Shown: positions 1-9,495 of the stretch, piece by piece
Position numbering within the stretch: the first letter of the stretch is position 1
Layout of the letters: each line of letters opens with the position of its first letter
From: Willaertia magna
Taxonomy: Eukaryota; Heterolobosea; Eutetramitea; Acrasida; Naegleriidae
Reading direction: 5' to 3'
Assembly (NCBI GenBank): GCA_902984215.1
Contig: CADWAF010002503.1
Location: forward strand, 1-14,733
DNA length: 14,733 bases
Made by a program: the position numbers and the translations under genes
Notes under the pieces: generated by a model
Seen by the model: only the letters and a program-made list of their open reading frames with translations
What the model was told of the DNA's origin: nothing
Database searches by the model: none

Positions 1-929
1 AAACAAAAAAGTATAAATTTATATTTGTTTATTTTATTTTTAGAATTACAAAAACTATAAATTTATACTTTAAACTAATTTTTTAAAGTTTTTTATGCTT
101 TTTACAAAAAATTGTAGTTAAAACAATAATTAACTTTTATAATTAAATTAAACACATCTAAAACAGTGTTTTAAAAAAAAAAGAAATTTTTGAAAAAAAG
201 TTATTTTAAAGTTGTTCTAAAAGACGTTTTATTGAGATCTTTTTTTGTTCTATTTTTGTATGAATAATTGGAAAATTATATATAATTTTAAGTACAATCA
301 CTATGGAACTGCTAAGATAATTATTATAGTAGTAAGATAGTTGAGTTTGTTAATGTTTTTTTTGTTATATTTTAATAAAATATTGTTTTACATACTAACT
401 ATAATTCACTATTTATTCTTAATCCATGTGAAAACTTTTGGTAATTTTGTTATTTAATAAATTTTTATTAATTGTAACAAAAATTGTCATGTTTTTTTAT
501 TATATATTTTTATGTCTAATTTTTAATTAAATTTAATTTTTTTAATTAATATCTCATCTAAAATAAAGTTAAGAACTCTTAATTTAATAATTGTGAGATT
601 TTAATTAATTGGGTCTAAATATTTATAAATATTATCATTTTTTTGTTTCCATATTATAGATATTATTTAGTTTAATAATCTAGAAATTATTATTTGTAAC
701 AATATTAAAATTAAATATATTGTTATCTTTTGAATGAAAATATTTAATATATTTGAGTAAATTTACTTTAATAATAGGCAAATTAACTTTATATTTGATA
801 TTAACAAATTTATGTTAAAGAATAATATAGAATTTTTTATTTTATAATTTAAAGCCATATCGGCTGTGTATTTATATTTAAAAAAAATAATTGTACTATC
901 AGTTTTATCTTTTAATTATGAAATAAAAT
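1..929. other. AT-rich stretch without genes
   Basis: No reading frame of interest. It holds palindromes at 11-24 (GTATAAATTTATAT) and 55-68 (CTATAAATTTATAC), and the inverted terminal motif at 301-318. The remainder is A/T runs and short TAATTAAT-type simple sequence. Confidence 0.6.
301..318 (+). repeat. Inverted copy of the LTR-like terminal motif
   Basis: CTATGGAACTGCTAAGAT is the reverse complement of the outer end of copies A and B (ATCTTAGCAGTT-C/T-ATAG) with only one or two differences. Similarity does not extend convincingly into 1-300, although that stretch also carries TATAAATTTATA palindromes, so this may be a diverged copy pointing the other way or only its terminus. Confidence 0.45.
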
Positions 930-1193
930 TTATACTTGTGAACTAATTTTTAATAATTTAAGAATATTATTATTGATATATTTAATATTTTTTTTAAATA
1001 GTACTACTATTTTAAATAATTTTTTAACATTTTTGAAAATCTTTTTGTTGTTATTATTGTTTATAGAATTATTAGTTTTATTATTATTATTATTTTTAAT
1101 AAATATATTAGAATATGTATTATTTTTTAGAATTTGATTTCTAAAAGTATTTTTAAATTTATTATTTTTATTATTTTTTTTCTCATCATTTTT
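930..1193 (-). pseudogene. Short Asn-rich coding relic
   Basis: The minus-strand frame is open for 87 codons between a TAA at 1194-1196 and a TAA at 930-932, with no ATG at its start. It reads KNDEKKNNKNNKFKNTF, then SNIFIKNNNNNKTNNS, then KKIFKNVKKLFKIVVLFKK and ends LLKISSQV. Asparagine runs and lysine-rich helices resemble the 8165-9348 relic in style, but no shared sequence could be confirmed. Long open frames are unusual in this stop-rich DNA, which supports former coding. It could also be an exon piece whose start lies elsewhere. Confidence 0.35.
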
Positions 1194-1283
1194 TTAAATT
1201 TTTAAAAAACATAATATAAACAGATAAAAAAAAATTCTATTAACAAATTTAATAAATTTATTTTTCAATCAATAACTAATTAA

Positions 1284-1565
1284 CCCAACAACACTACCCA
1301 ACAACACTCAACAACACCCAACAACACTCAACAACACTCAACAACACTCAACAAAACAACATCCAACAAAACAACATCCAACAAAACAACATTCAACAAA
1401 ACAATATCCAATAATAATATCCAACCAAATAACAACATCCAATTAAATAACAATAATTTAATTAATAGTCAAAATATTGAAATCTTAATAAAAATGGTTA
1501 ATAAATTAAATAATAAAGTTGAAAATTTACAAAATATAATAAAACAAAGTAATTATACACTTTAA
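1284..1565 (+). pseudogene. Asn/Gln/Thr-rich ORF without ATG, with tandem repeats and a helical tail
   Basis: Open for 93 codons after a TAA at 1281-1283 and ending at TAA 1563-1565. The N-terminal half is built from tandem DNA repeats (TQQHSTTPNN type, then four NKTTS-type units). The C-terminal half is Asn-rich and ends in NIEILIKMVNKLNNKVENLQ, whose hydrophobic spacing (I, I, M, V, L, V, L) suggests a short coiled coil. The only internal ATG (1494) would leave about 23 residues. It points away from the 930-1193 frame. It is probably a fragment of a larger low-complexity protein gene; no family recognised. Confidence 0.4.
1291..1410 (+). repeat. Tandem repeat: 10-bp units followed by 15-bp units
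   Basis: ACAACACTCA-type 10-bp units fill 1291-1350 (six, the first degenerate, one with CCCA). They are followed without a break by four 15-bp units ACAAAACAACATCCA at 1351-1410, the last two with single changes. The strand is C-rich and G-free across the whole array, which stands out in this AT-rich DNA. Confidence 0.9.
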
Positions 1566-3508
1566 AATAATCTATAATACCTTTAGAACAAACTGTAATA
1601 TCTTTAAAACAAGAAATTAAATATATAAAATTAAATAAACTAATATTTAAAAAATATTTTTCTTCATTTTTTCATATATTTATTTAAAAATTTATTTTTT
1701 TTTAAAAATTTTTTTTATTAAAAAAAAACAATCTTAACTAATTTTAATATACAATTAAACATTTTTTATATACATAAACAAACCATCTTAAAAATATACC
1801 ATAAATTATTAATAACATAAAATTTATCTTTTTAAAGTTTAAAAAATTAGAAATTAAAAATGATTAATAAAATATTTTGATTAAATTTATAATATTTATT
1901 TTATGTAAAATCGATGTTATAATTATTAATATAATAAATTTTATTGAAATCTTGGCTTTTTTGATGTTTTTATAATTGTAAATTTAAATAAATTTTATAT
2001 TTTTTATACTTAAAATAATAAATACATTAAATAAACTAAAAAATAAAAAATAAAATAAATTTATACTGTTTTTTAATAAAAAATAAAAACTTATCATAAT
2101 TTATGTACATTTAAAAAATATTAAAATAGAATATATGTATTTTATTTTAAAAAATATGTATAAAATAATAACTAATTATTAAATAAAATAAAATTCTCTA
2201 CAAATCTATTAATATCTAAAAAATTTAAATATATTAAATTAATAATTATAATAATTGTTAATATTTATATTTATTTATTTTAAAAAATCTTTTATTATTT
2301 ACTTTTAATCATAACATAAAAACAATTTTTATTTTACTTTTTAAAAAAACTTTATAAAAATAAAGCACAAAAAAATAAATATAAATATTAATTTATACTT
2401 TTTTTTAAAATTTTTAATATAACTAAATTTATATTTTTTTAATACTTTTAATATAATTTTTAATTAAAAATAATGAATAAATTTTATAATATTTAAATAA
2501 AATCAAATTTAAATATTAATTACTTAAAAAACTTTATTAATAAAATATTTAATATATAAAAAATCATTTTAAGTTCAAGTTTTTTAATTAATTTAAATAT
2601 TAATATAATATTTATTTTATTTGAGACATTTTTGTTTAATATTATTTAATTTTAATATATACTTGATTAAAAATTAAAATAATAAATTTATAAAAGTTTT
2701 TAAAAGTTGAAATAAATGTAATTAATAGGTTATTGATATAAAATATATGATTTTTTTTATAGTATTTTTAATAAAAATTATAATATAAAGTTATTACTTA
2801 AATATTTATAACTATTAATTAACAATTTATATAATACTTTTAATAACTTTAATACAACTTGTACATCTTTTTTATAAAAATTTTAATAAATTTAATTTTT
2901 TTAATACTTTAAAAAAAAATATAAAAAAATAAAAAAATATTTTAATTTTTATTTTTAAATTCAATATAAAATATAACAAAAATTATAATTGATATTTTTA
3001 TAATGATAATAATAATAAATTTAAAAATAATTATACTACAATATATAACAATATTGCATATATGATTTATATAAATAATATTTTAAAATATTTCTCATTA
3101 AAATTAAATATTTAAGATTCTAAGTAATTAATATTTAAAAAAATAATATTAAATCAATAAATTTTTAAAAATATTTAAAAAAAGAAAATAAAATTTTTTA
3201 TAAAAATAAAGATATTTCATTTATTTTAAATGTAAGTTTTAATATTTATATTAATTTTTAAATTAATATTTATATCAAACAAAAATTTAATATTAATATC
3301 AAAACAAAATATATAATAATCATATTTTAATAATAAAAGTAAAAAATAATTTTTTTAATATATTTTTAAATTATAATTTATTTTTTTTTCCTAATTTCAT
3401 TAAAAAACACAATATTGACATTAAAGTTAATAAATATTAAAAGTTTACAGACATAATAATTTATTTAATTTATAATTTTACTTTATTATAATATCTTATT
3501 ATTAATTT
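1566..3508. other. AT-rich stretch without genes
   Basis: Apart from the repeat at 2110-2295 and half-palindromes near 2056 (AATAAATTTATACTG) and 2386, nothing beyond A/T simple sequence was recognised; stops are dense in all frames. Confidence 0.6.
2110..2295. repeat. Diverged repeat pair, copy 1
   Basis: Matches 4545-4830. Both contain TTAAAATAGAATATAT, then a TTTTATTTTxAAAAAAT block followed by TATAAAAxTAAT. After an extra roughly 100 bp in the other copy, both contain ATTAATAT-TAAAATTTAAATA-type sequence and TAAATTAA, ending TTATTTTA-AAAAA. The copies are too A/T-rich for a firm identity estimate. Confidence 0.4.
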
Positions 3509-3900
3509 ATGTATAAAAATTAGTATTAGTTTTAAAAAAAAGTAAAAAAAAAAGTATATTAAAAAACAATTTAAATAATTTGTCAACAAAACAATTAAAG
3601 ATAATAAAAATAAATCAAAAAATATTTTAAAAAGTCATAAATTTAATAATTTAAAATTTAAAACTTTTTTAATTAAAAAAAGTAATATTTTTAAGAAAAA
3701 AAAAGAAATAATTTATATATATATTAATAAAACTAATTATTTTTATTTAATATCGATATTGAATATTTTTTAATATTAATATTAAATTTTCTTAAAAATA
3801 CTTCATTTTTAAAAAATAAAAATTTATAAATTTATAAATTTTTTTTTTAAATAAAATTTTTTACAATCTTGGAATCTTAAGAAATAATATTATAAATAAA
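3509..3900 (+). repeat. Dispersed repeat family, copy 1 (more decayed)
   Basis: Matches 11123-11488 in order. Landmarks are ATGTA near the start, AAGTATATTAAAAAACAATT against AAGTATACTAAAAAACAGTT, TTTAAATAATTT, a shared AATTTAAAA stretch, AATAAAACTA-TTTTTATTT, an AATATTAATATTAA run, and ACAATCTTGGAATCTTAA against ATAATCTTGAAATCCTAA. Many differences are G to A or C to T in this copy. It ends a few bases before the diverged LTR-like copy at 3914. Confidence 0.55.
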
Positions 3901-3913
3901 AAAATGTATATAA

Positions 3914-4035
3914 TAGTTTCATAGTTTTTTTAAGAAAAAAAATAAAAGTATTTATAGAATTTTTATAAAATTAGTATAAATTATATTGTAAATTTTTTTA
4001 AAATATTTTCTTTTAATTAATATAAATTTATATTA
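3914..4035 (-). repeat. Strongly diverged copy of the LTR-like repeat
   Basis: TAGTTTCATAGTTTTTTTAA at 3914 parallels copy A's AGTTTCATAGTTTTTTTTAA. It is followed at corresponding spacing by an AGAATTTTTATAAAAT block and GTATAAATTATA, as in copy A (GAAATTTGCAAAAT, GTATAAATTATA). Later similarity fades. In such AT-rich DNA this level of match is only moderately convincing. Confidence 0.4.
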
Positions 4036-4049
4036 TTTAATTGTAAAAA

Positions 4050-4163
4050 CAATATAATTTATATAATTTAATTTAATAAAAACAGTATAAATTTATATAA
4101 TTTTATTTTAAAAAAATATAAATTTATACTGTTTTTATAATTAAATAATATAATTTTATATTG
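4050..4163. repeat. Long imperfect inverted repeat
   Basis: Arms 4050-4099 and 4117-4163 are near reverse complements. The inner parts AAAAACAGTATAAATTTATA and its complement match perfectly; outer parts (CAATATAA... against ...TTATATTG) match with small gaps. The loop is about 17 bp. It contains two of the window's GTATAAATTTATAC-type palindromes and could fold into a cruciform. It may be a palindromic MITE remnant. Confidence 0.65.
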
Positions 4164-5979
4164 ATGAAAGAAAAATATTTTAAAAAAACATATTTTACAA
4201 ATTTTTTTAAATAAATTAATATTCATTTTAAAAAAAAGTATTTTTTTGTTTTTGTTATATTTAATAATATTATTTAAAATTTTAATTTAACTGAAATTAG
4301 ATGAAAATAAATATAAAATTAATTTAATAGATTTATAAATATTAATAATTAAAAATAATTTTATCTTAATCTAGTTAGGTTTTAATAGATTATTAAAAAT
4401 ATTTAAAAAAATATTTTTAAACTTTAATATTTAAAAAATATTTTTTCAAGTACTTAATATATTAAAAATTTTTATATATCTTTTTATTTAATAAATAGAT
4501 ACTTAATAAAAATTTTATTAATAATGAAATCTAAGTTAATAATAATATTAAAATAGAATATATACTTTTTATTTTTAAAAAATAGATATAAAAATAATTA
4601 GTGGTTAATTTAAAAATAAAAATAAAAATTACTTATATTTAAAATATATATAATTATTATAATTATTACTTAATTTATAAATAAAAATAAATATTAAACT
4701 TACTTATACTGAATATTTAATTTAAATAAAATTAAATTTGTTTATAAATTTATTAATATTATTAAAATCTAAATACATTAAATTAAAAATTAGTAAAATA
4801 TTTATTTTATTTAAAAAAACAAATTTTGGAAACTATTAAAATTTTAAAGAAACCATGTTTTTTTTAAATAAAAAATATAAATAAATCAATAAATCAATAA
4901 AAAAACATTGATAAAAATAAAAATAAAATAGAATAAACAATAATGTTAATAATTTCTTTTTATTATAACTATTTTTCACAATAATAACATAATCATTATT
5001 AAACAACAATTAATAATAACCCATTATCATTAAACAATAACAAAATAAATTAATAACAACAAACAAACAACTACCATCCTTCACATCCATAATAGACATT
5101 CCTGCTAATTTATATAAAAAGAAATAAATAAAAAGACAAAAATTTATAATTGATTTATTTTTAATTAAAAAAAAACAAATATTATTTATTTAAAAAATTA
5201 AAAATCTTTGTAGTTCAAATAATATTATATTAAAAAAATTTTTAAACATTATTAATTATTTAATAAAAAAGTAATGACTTTAAAATATTTATTTAGAATC
5301 TATTTTTTAAAAAATTTAAATTAAATCCATTAAAAACTATATAAATTTATTCAATATTTTAAAAATTTATTAAATTTATTTTTTAGTTTGTTTTTTATTA
5401 TTAATTTTTAAATTTTTTTTTATTTAAATTATAAAAAACTAATAAAATTTCATTTTATACTAACTAATAAACTTTTATAATCATAAAAATTAAACAACTG
5501 AAATTTTAAATAATTTTTCATTAATTTCTTTACAATTTCTTAGGATTTCAATTATTTAATATAAATAAAAATAATATTAATTAATAAAATTAAAAAAGTC
5601 TATATTTTTTACGATTTGTTATTTTTTTTATTTATTGTAAAAAAAGTGCGATTTTTAAAGAAAAAATGAAAAATTTTGATATTTATATGAAATTATTTAA
5701 TATTAATATTAAATGATATCTCATTTTTTGAGATTTTTGTTGTATTTTTAAAATTTTTAAAAATTAAAATTTATAAATCACCAAAAATCTATATTCATAT
5801 TAAATAAAAATACAGAATCTATAAGGTTTTTATTTATTTTAATAAAAATTTATATAATTAGAATCCTAAAAATTTTATTAAAACTATTTTTTAACAACAT
5901 ACCATTAACCAAACCATTTAAATAATTCATTATAAAAACATTTTCATCCCTACTATTATTTTTCTTTATAATAATTCCA
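4164..5979. other. AT-rich stretch with a faint Asn-rich coding trace
   Basis: It holds repeat copy 4545-4830 and a C-containing patch at about 4975-5105 that reads, in one plus-strand frame from 5003, TTINNNPLSLNNNKIN, two stops, QQTNNYHPSHP and stops. That patch may be another worn coding fragment like the Asn-rich relics elsewhere. A small hairpin ATCTCA/TGAGAT lies at 5718-5734. Nothing else was recognised. Confidence 0.45.
4545..4830. repeat. Diverged repeat pair, copy 2
   Basis: Partner of 2110-2295 in the same orientation, longer by an internal stretch of about 100 bp (roughly 4600-4700). No coding sense was seen in either copy. Confidence 0.4.
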
Positions 5980-6087
5980 AAAAATTATAATAAAACAACC
6001 GATACAAAAAATTTTATTTTTTTGTATTATTATAATAAAATTTCATTATATTTATTTATGAATTTATTTTGTTTTATTATAATTTTT
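5980..6087. repeat. 108-bp element with 19-bp perfect inverted ends and an internal hairpin
   Basis: AAAAATTATAATAAAACAA at 5980-5998 is the exact reverse complement of 6069-6087. Inside, ATACAAAAAA (6002-6011) pairs exactly with 6018-6027 around a 6-base loop. No target duplication could be made out. Perfect 19-bp arms in otherwise decayed DNA suggest a small MITE-like or palindromic element. Confidence 0.55.
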
Positions 6088-6849
6088 CTAAATTTAATTA
6101 AAAAATATACAGAATCACTTTAATAGATTTTAAAGTGGTAGATGTTAATTTATGTTGAATAAAATGATATTGAAAAAGAATTAATAGGATTTTTTTTTAT
6201 ATTTTTATTGAAAATCGAAAATCAAAATAATACTTTATTTTTAATAGTTCCCACTCAAAAATGTAATGTCTTTAATTAAAAAAATTTAATTTTAAAAAAC
6301 AATGTCCCAAATAATTTATTTGTTTAAATTTATATAATTAAAATTCTGATTGATTAATTTTTTGTGAAGAAAATAAATTAATAGTTGTATTATTATTTGT
6401 TAATAGAAGGATTAAATAGTTATTTTATTAATATTAATATTATTATCAACATTATTAACTATTGCATCTATAGTGTTAGTTTGTTGGTTTGGTATTGAAT
6501 ATAAATTAAAAAAATAAATTATAAATAAATAACACTTTAACTGTACAACAAAAAATATAGAATTTATATATATTATTCTTTGTTTAAATTTGGTTTATTG
6601 AAAAATTTTAAAAAAAAATCAAGAAGATTTAAGTTTAAAAATTAACTATTTATTTTTTATAAAATAAGTAGAAACAAGTAATTTAAGTGAGAGACTATAG
6701 TAGATGAAAAGAAATTAGTAATAATTATTTTTTTATTACAAAAAATCTACTACGTTTTTAAGTAATTTTTATATTATTTCAATTAAAAGTATTAAAAAAA
6801 AATATTATATATTTTTAATTGAATATTAAAAAATTTTAGATGTAATGGT
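6088..6849. other. AT-rich stretch without genes
   Basis: It contains the nested stem-loop at 6699-6751 and otherwise no frame or repeat that can be supported. It ends at the boundary of LTR-like copy A. Confidence 0.55.
6699..6751. repeat. Nested stem-loop
   Basis: AGTAGAT (6699-6705) pairs with ATCTACT (6745-6751). Within it GTAATAA (6718-6724) pairs with TTATTAC (6733-6739). This could form a bulged double stem in DNA or RNA. With A/T-rich arms chance is possible. Confidence 0.35.
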
Positions 6850-7185
6850 ATCTTAGCAGTTTCATAGTTTTTTTTAAAAAAAAACAAAGATTTTTTTACA
6901 GAAATTTGCAAAATCTGTATAAATTATACTATTAATTATATAATTTATACTTTTTAAAAAAATGTTACTTTTATATAAAACATTCTTTTAAAAAAAATTA
7001 AAAATTAAAATTGTTTCAAAAAGTGTATAAATTTATACTTTTTTTATTATTGTTTAAAGAAATTATTTTTTATTCAAATAGAGTATCTACAATATTTGTT
7101 TAATCTTTTTTGCTTAATTTTATCTGTAAAGTACTTGTAATTATTGTTAATTTAAATTGAGTTCTTTTTTGTTTAAAATTAATAT
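6850..7185 (-). repeat. LTR-like direct repeat, copy A
   Basis: Matches copy B (9496-9747) in the same orientation along its whole length. Shared landmarks in order are TCTTAGCAGTT, a T-run/A-run, TTTGCAAAAT, ATATAATTTATACTTTTTAA, TGTTACTT, CATTC/TATTC-TTTTAAAA, TTCAAATAGAGTAT, GTAAAGTA-TTGTAATTATTG and AATTGAGTTCTTTTTTG. Copy A has about 65 extra bases (about 6995-7065) carrying a perfect GTATAAATTTATAC palindrome; in B this is absent between short AAATTA repeats. No clear TG...CA ends, primer-binding site or polypurine tract is evident, so LTR status rests on pairing and on the integrase fragment lying between the copies. Strand is assigned from that fragment. Confidence 0.6.
7025..7038. 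repeat. Dispersed palindrome GTATAAATTTATAC (perfect copy)
   Basis: A perfect 14-bp palindrome inside the part of copy A that is missing in copy B. One other perfect copy is at 9925-9938. Copies with one mismatch lie at 11-24, 55-68, 4085-4098 and 4116-4129, and one with two mismatches at 9957-9970. Confidence 0.7.
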
Positions 7186-7244
7186 CTAAAAAAGCATTTC
7201 CATAATTTAATTGTTGTAAATATAACCTTCTATATATTGCTTAT

Positions 7245-7266
7245 TGTAGCGGAGAAAAATTTTTTC
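7245..7266. mobile_element. Terminal inverted-repeat-like end beside the integrase fragment
   Basis: TGTAGCGGAGAAAAATTTTT begins at 7245. Its first twelve bases differ from the inverted right end of the 11648-12017 element at only two positions (TGTAGCGGAGAA against TGTAGAAGAGAA), and both continue into A/T runs followed by GGGAAA-type blocks. It lies about 25 bp past the stop of the minus-strand integrase fragment, where the 3' end of a transposon would be expected. The partner end was not found, so element length and target duplication are unknown. Confidence 0.5.
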
Positions 7267-7290
7267 ATTATTTTTTGGGAAAATTTTTTT

Positions 7291-7587
7291 TTAATTTTTT
7301 TTTTCCAGCTTTGCTGGGAAATTTTTCAACCAATATTTTTCTTTACAAATCTTATACAATGCGTGTTTTCCTTTGTGGCCATTTTCCTTATGGAATTTCA
7401 ACATTAAATCATTAATATCTTCAGGTTTTGGAACTTCGACCCATTTTTCATTTCTTTTATATTCCTTTACATAATGAATATTTTCTTCCATTGTAATTTC
7501 TTTATTTAATATTTTCTGTGCTTCTAAATCAGATATAGGATTAATTTTATTTTCAATTATTTTCTCTCCATATTTTTTATATTTATT
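7291..7587 (-). pseudogene. Integrase fragment with H2C2-type zinc-binding half (transposable element)
   Basis: The minus-strand frame is open from 7587 (after a TAA at 7588-7590) to a TAA at 7291-7293; the first ATG in it is at 7491. Its conserved core reads WVEVPKPEDINDLM, then LKFHKENGHKGKH, then ICKEKYWLKNF. This is the layout of the N-terminal zinc-binding domain of LTR-type integrases: a leading histidine, GHxG four residues on, a conserved YW about 16 residues later. The CxxC half and the whole DDE catalytic core are missing: after KNF the frame runs into A/T-rich terminal sequence, so this is an internally deleted copy. Upstream the frame stays sensible (ISDLEAQKILNKEI), suggesting more of the original protein; two stops precede an ATG at 7609-7611. 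Such integrases occur in Ty3-like retrotransposons and in Ginger-type DNA transposons; a nearby end-like sequence favours the latter. Codon composition is richer in G/C than its surroundings. Confidence 0.75.
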
Positions 7588-7611
7588 TTACTAATTATTA
7601 GTCTTAAACAT

Positions 7612-8164
7612 TTATAATATTATTAATAAATATTTAAACCACTTTGAGTTATTAAATAAAAATAAATAAATCCCTTTATACTCTAAGCAAATATTTAAAT
7701 ATTATTTAAATCAAAATAATAAATAGTATTTATTAATTTTATTTTTAATAATTAATTTTATTTTTTATTTTAATTTTATTAAAAACTATTTTTAACAATT
7801 TTTTTATATAAAATAAATATAAATATTTAAAAAAATAAAATATAAAATAAAATAAATAATTGCTTAAAATTTATAATAATTTTTTTTAATTTTAATATCA
7901 AAAATTTAATATAATCTTTATATACATTTAATTAATAATAATTATATTTTAAATTTATATATATTTATTAGATATATTTAAATAATTAATTATTAAATAT
8001 AAATTTTAAATTTTAAATATAAGTATTTTAGTAATATAATAATTAAACATATTAAATAAACATATTAAATTATTTTCTCTAATATATTGAATAAAAAAAT
8101 GTAAACTTAATAATAATTTATTTAGAAGAAACATAAATAAAATTGAATTTTAATAAAAATCCAT
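7612..8164. other. AT-rich gap between the integrase fragment and the 8165-9348 relic
   Basis: Almost pure A/T with dense stops in all frames. If the integrase fragment and the relic came from one retroelement, reverse transcriptase and RNase H should lie here; no trace of them is visible. Confidence 0.55.
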
Positions 8165-9348
8165 TTAATGTAGAGCTTTTAAAATAAAATTGAATTCTTC
8201 TTTTGTAATATGAAGAATATTGATAAATTTTTGTAGATTTTTATTCTAAAATAAATATAAATCATTATAAAAATAAGTAATACATTTAAATTTGATTTTT
8301 CTTCTTCTTAAACCTTTATTTGTACTAAAGGCATTAATTTTTTAAATTTTTATAATCATTATAATAATCTTTATTATATTGTAATAGTATTTGTTATTGT
8401 TGTTGTTGAAGTTATTGTAAATTGTATATTATTATTAGTTATTATTTTTTATTTCATTGTTATTTAATGATGACTGTTGGTTATTTGATTGTGATAAATT
8501 TAAATTTATTTGAAACATTATTATTTGATGAAATTTTAATATTTTTATTATTAATATATTATTAAATGTTTATTGTTATTCAAATTAATGTTGTTAATGT
8601 TTTTTTCTAATTTTCTCTTCTAATTTTTGTTTATATTTTTTTTTGTTTTATCATTATTAATATTATTATTAGTTGTTGTTCTTTAATATTATTAAATGTA
8701 ATTATTTTTTTTATTTAATCTTTACAATTCTAATTTTTTACTTTTCTGTCATATTATTTAATATTTTTATATAATTTGAAGCATTTGAAGAATTAATTGT
8801 ATTTTTTAAAATTTGTTATTTGTCGAAATTGTGTAAAATTTGTTTTAATGTTGTTAATGGTGGTATATTTAAATTTTTATTATTTTTATTATTTTTATCA
8901 ATTTCATCAATTTCTTTTTTTAAACTTACAATATAATTTTCTGTAACTTTTTTATAATTATTAATACCATTAGGTACATTTTTTGTAATATTATTTAAAA
9001 TTTTATTTTTTTCTTCATTTCCTTTTTTCAAATTTAATTTTTCATTTTTTTTCTTTTTTTATGAGAAACGTGATTTTTTAATTGTTTTAATTGTTTATTT
9101 AAATTTTTTATATTAAGATCATTCATAATAGTTTTTCAATCTTTTTTATAATAAGCATAGGCATTTAATAATATTAATGATATTAATTTTTTAGTTTTTT
9201 TTATAGGAGTAGTAGTAGTAATAAGACTGGTTTTTTGTTTTTTATTATTTTGTTATGAATTGGTTACTTAAAATAGAATTAATATTGTTTTATCATTAGA
9301 TGATGATGAAAAATTAAAATAATTAAAATTTAATATTTTTTTTAAAAT
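8165..9348 (-). pseudogene. Decayed Asn/Lys-rich coding region, possibly Myb/SANT-like at its start
   Basis: Reading the minus strand downward, one frame from 9348 to 9034 gives NFSSSSNDKTILILF, two stops (9268-9270, 9253-9255), then KTSLITTTTPIKKTKKL, ISLILLNAYAYYKKD, a TGA at 9136-9138 where TGG is likely, KTIMNDLNIKN, KQLKQLKNHVSHKKRKK. A slip in an A-run leads into the frame at 9058-8816, ending VSLKKEIDEIDKNNKNNKN and PPLTTLKQILHNFDK. Further fragments follow in shifting frames: NSSNASNYIKILNNMTEK, KYKQKLEEKIRKK, FQINLNLSQSNNQQSSLNNN, and at 8341-8165 NAFSTNKGLRRRKIKFK with FINILHITKEEFNFILKALH. The AYAYYKKDW...QLKQLKNHV stretch has the look of a Myb/SANT helix set (inference). It lies between the LTR-like repeats, so it may be the element's own first gene or a trapped host gene. 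At least five disruptions exclude a working protein. Confidence 0.5.
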
Positions 9349-9495
9349 TTAAAAAATTTTCATTTCATAAGGCTTAATTATGAATTTAAAAAGTATTTTA
9401 AACTTTTATGTTTATTTTTTATTATTATATTTTAGTTTTAAACATAATGTTTGAATATAATCTTTTGTATTTGAATATAATTTTTTATTAGAAAA

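Noticed and set aside
1291..1410. CRISPR-like array
   Set aside because: The units are contiguous 10- and 15-bp tandem repeats with no unique spacers.
2560..2590. TTCAAGT as a tRNA T-loop
   Set aside because: No cloverleaf arms or acceptor pairing could be built around it; no tRNA was found in the window.
6846..6859. TGGTATCTTAGCAG resembling a tRNA primer-binding site
   Set aside because: The first bases (TGGT) are not shared by copy B (GAAA) or the 301-318 copy, and the orientation disagrees with the integrase fragment.
6850..6890. Helitron-like 3' end (CTAA after a T/A hairpin) in the repeat ends
   Set aside because: The hairpin is only a T-run/A-run, is broken in copy B, and no Rep/helicase trace is present.
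7300..7330. CCAGC/GCTGG hairpin as a terminator
   Set aside because: The 5-bp stem overlaps the end of the integrase fragment in a eukaryotic context; it is more likely part of the transposon's subterminal sequence.
8165..9348. Reassigned stop codons (ciliate-like code) as an explanation for the interrupted frames
   Set aside because: Frameshifts and all three stop types occur, and the intact NHL gene uses CAA/CAG for Gln with no in-frame stop over 820 codons, so the standard code fits.
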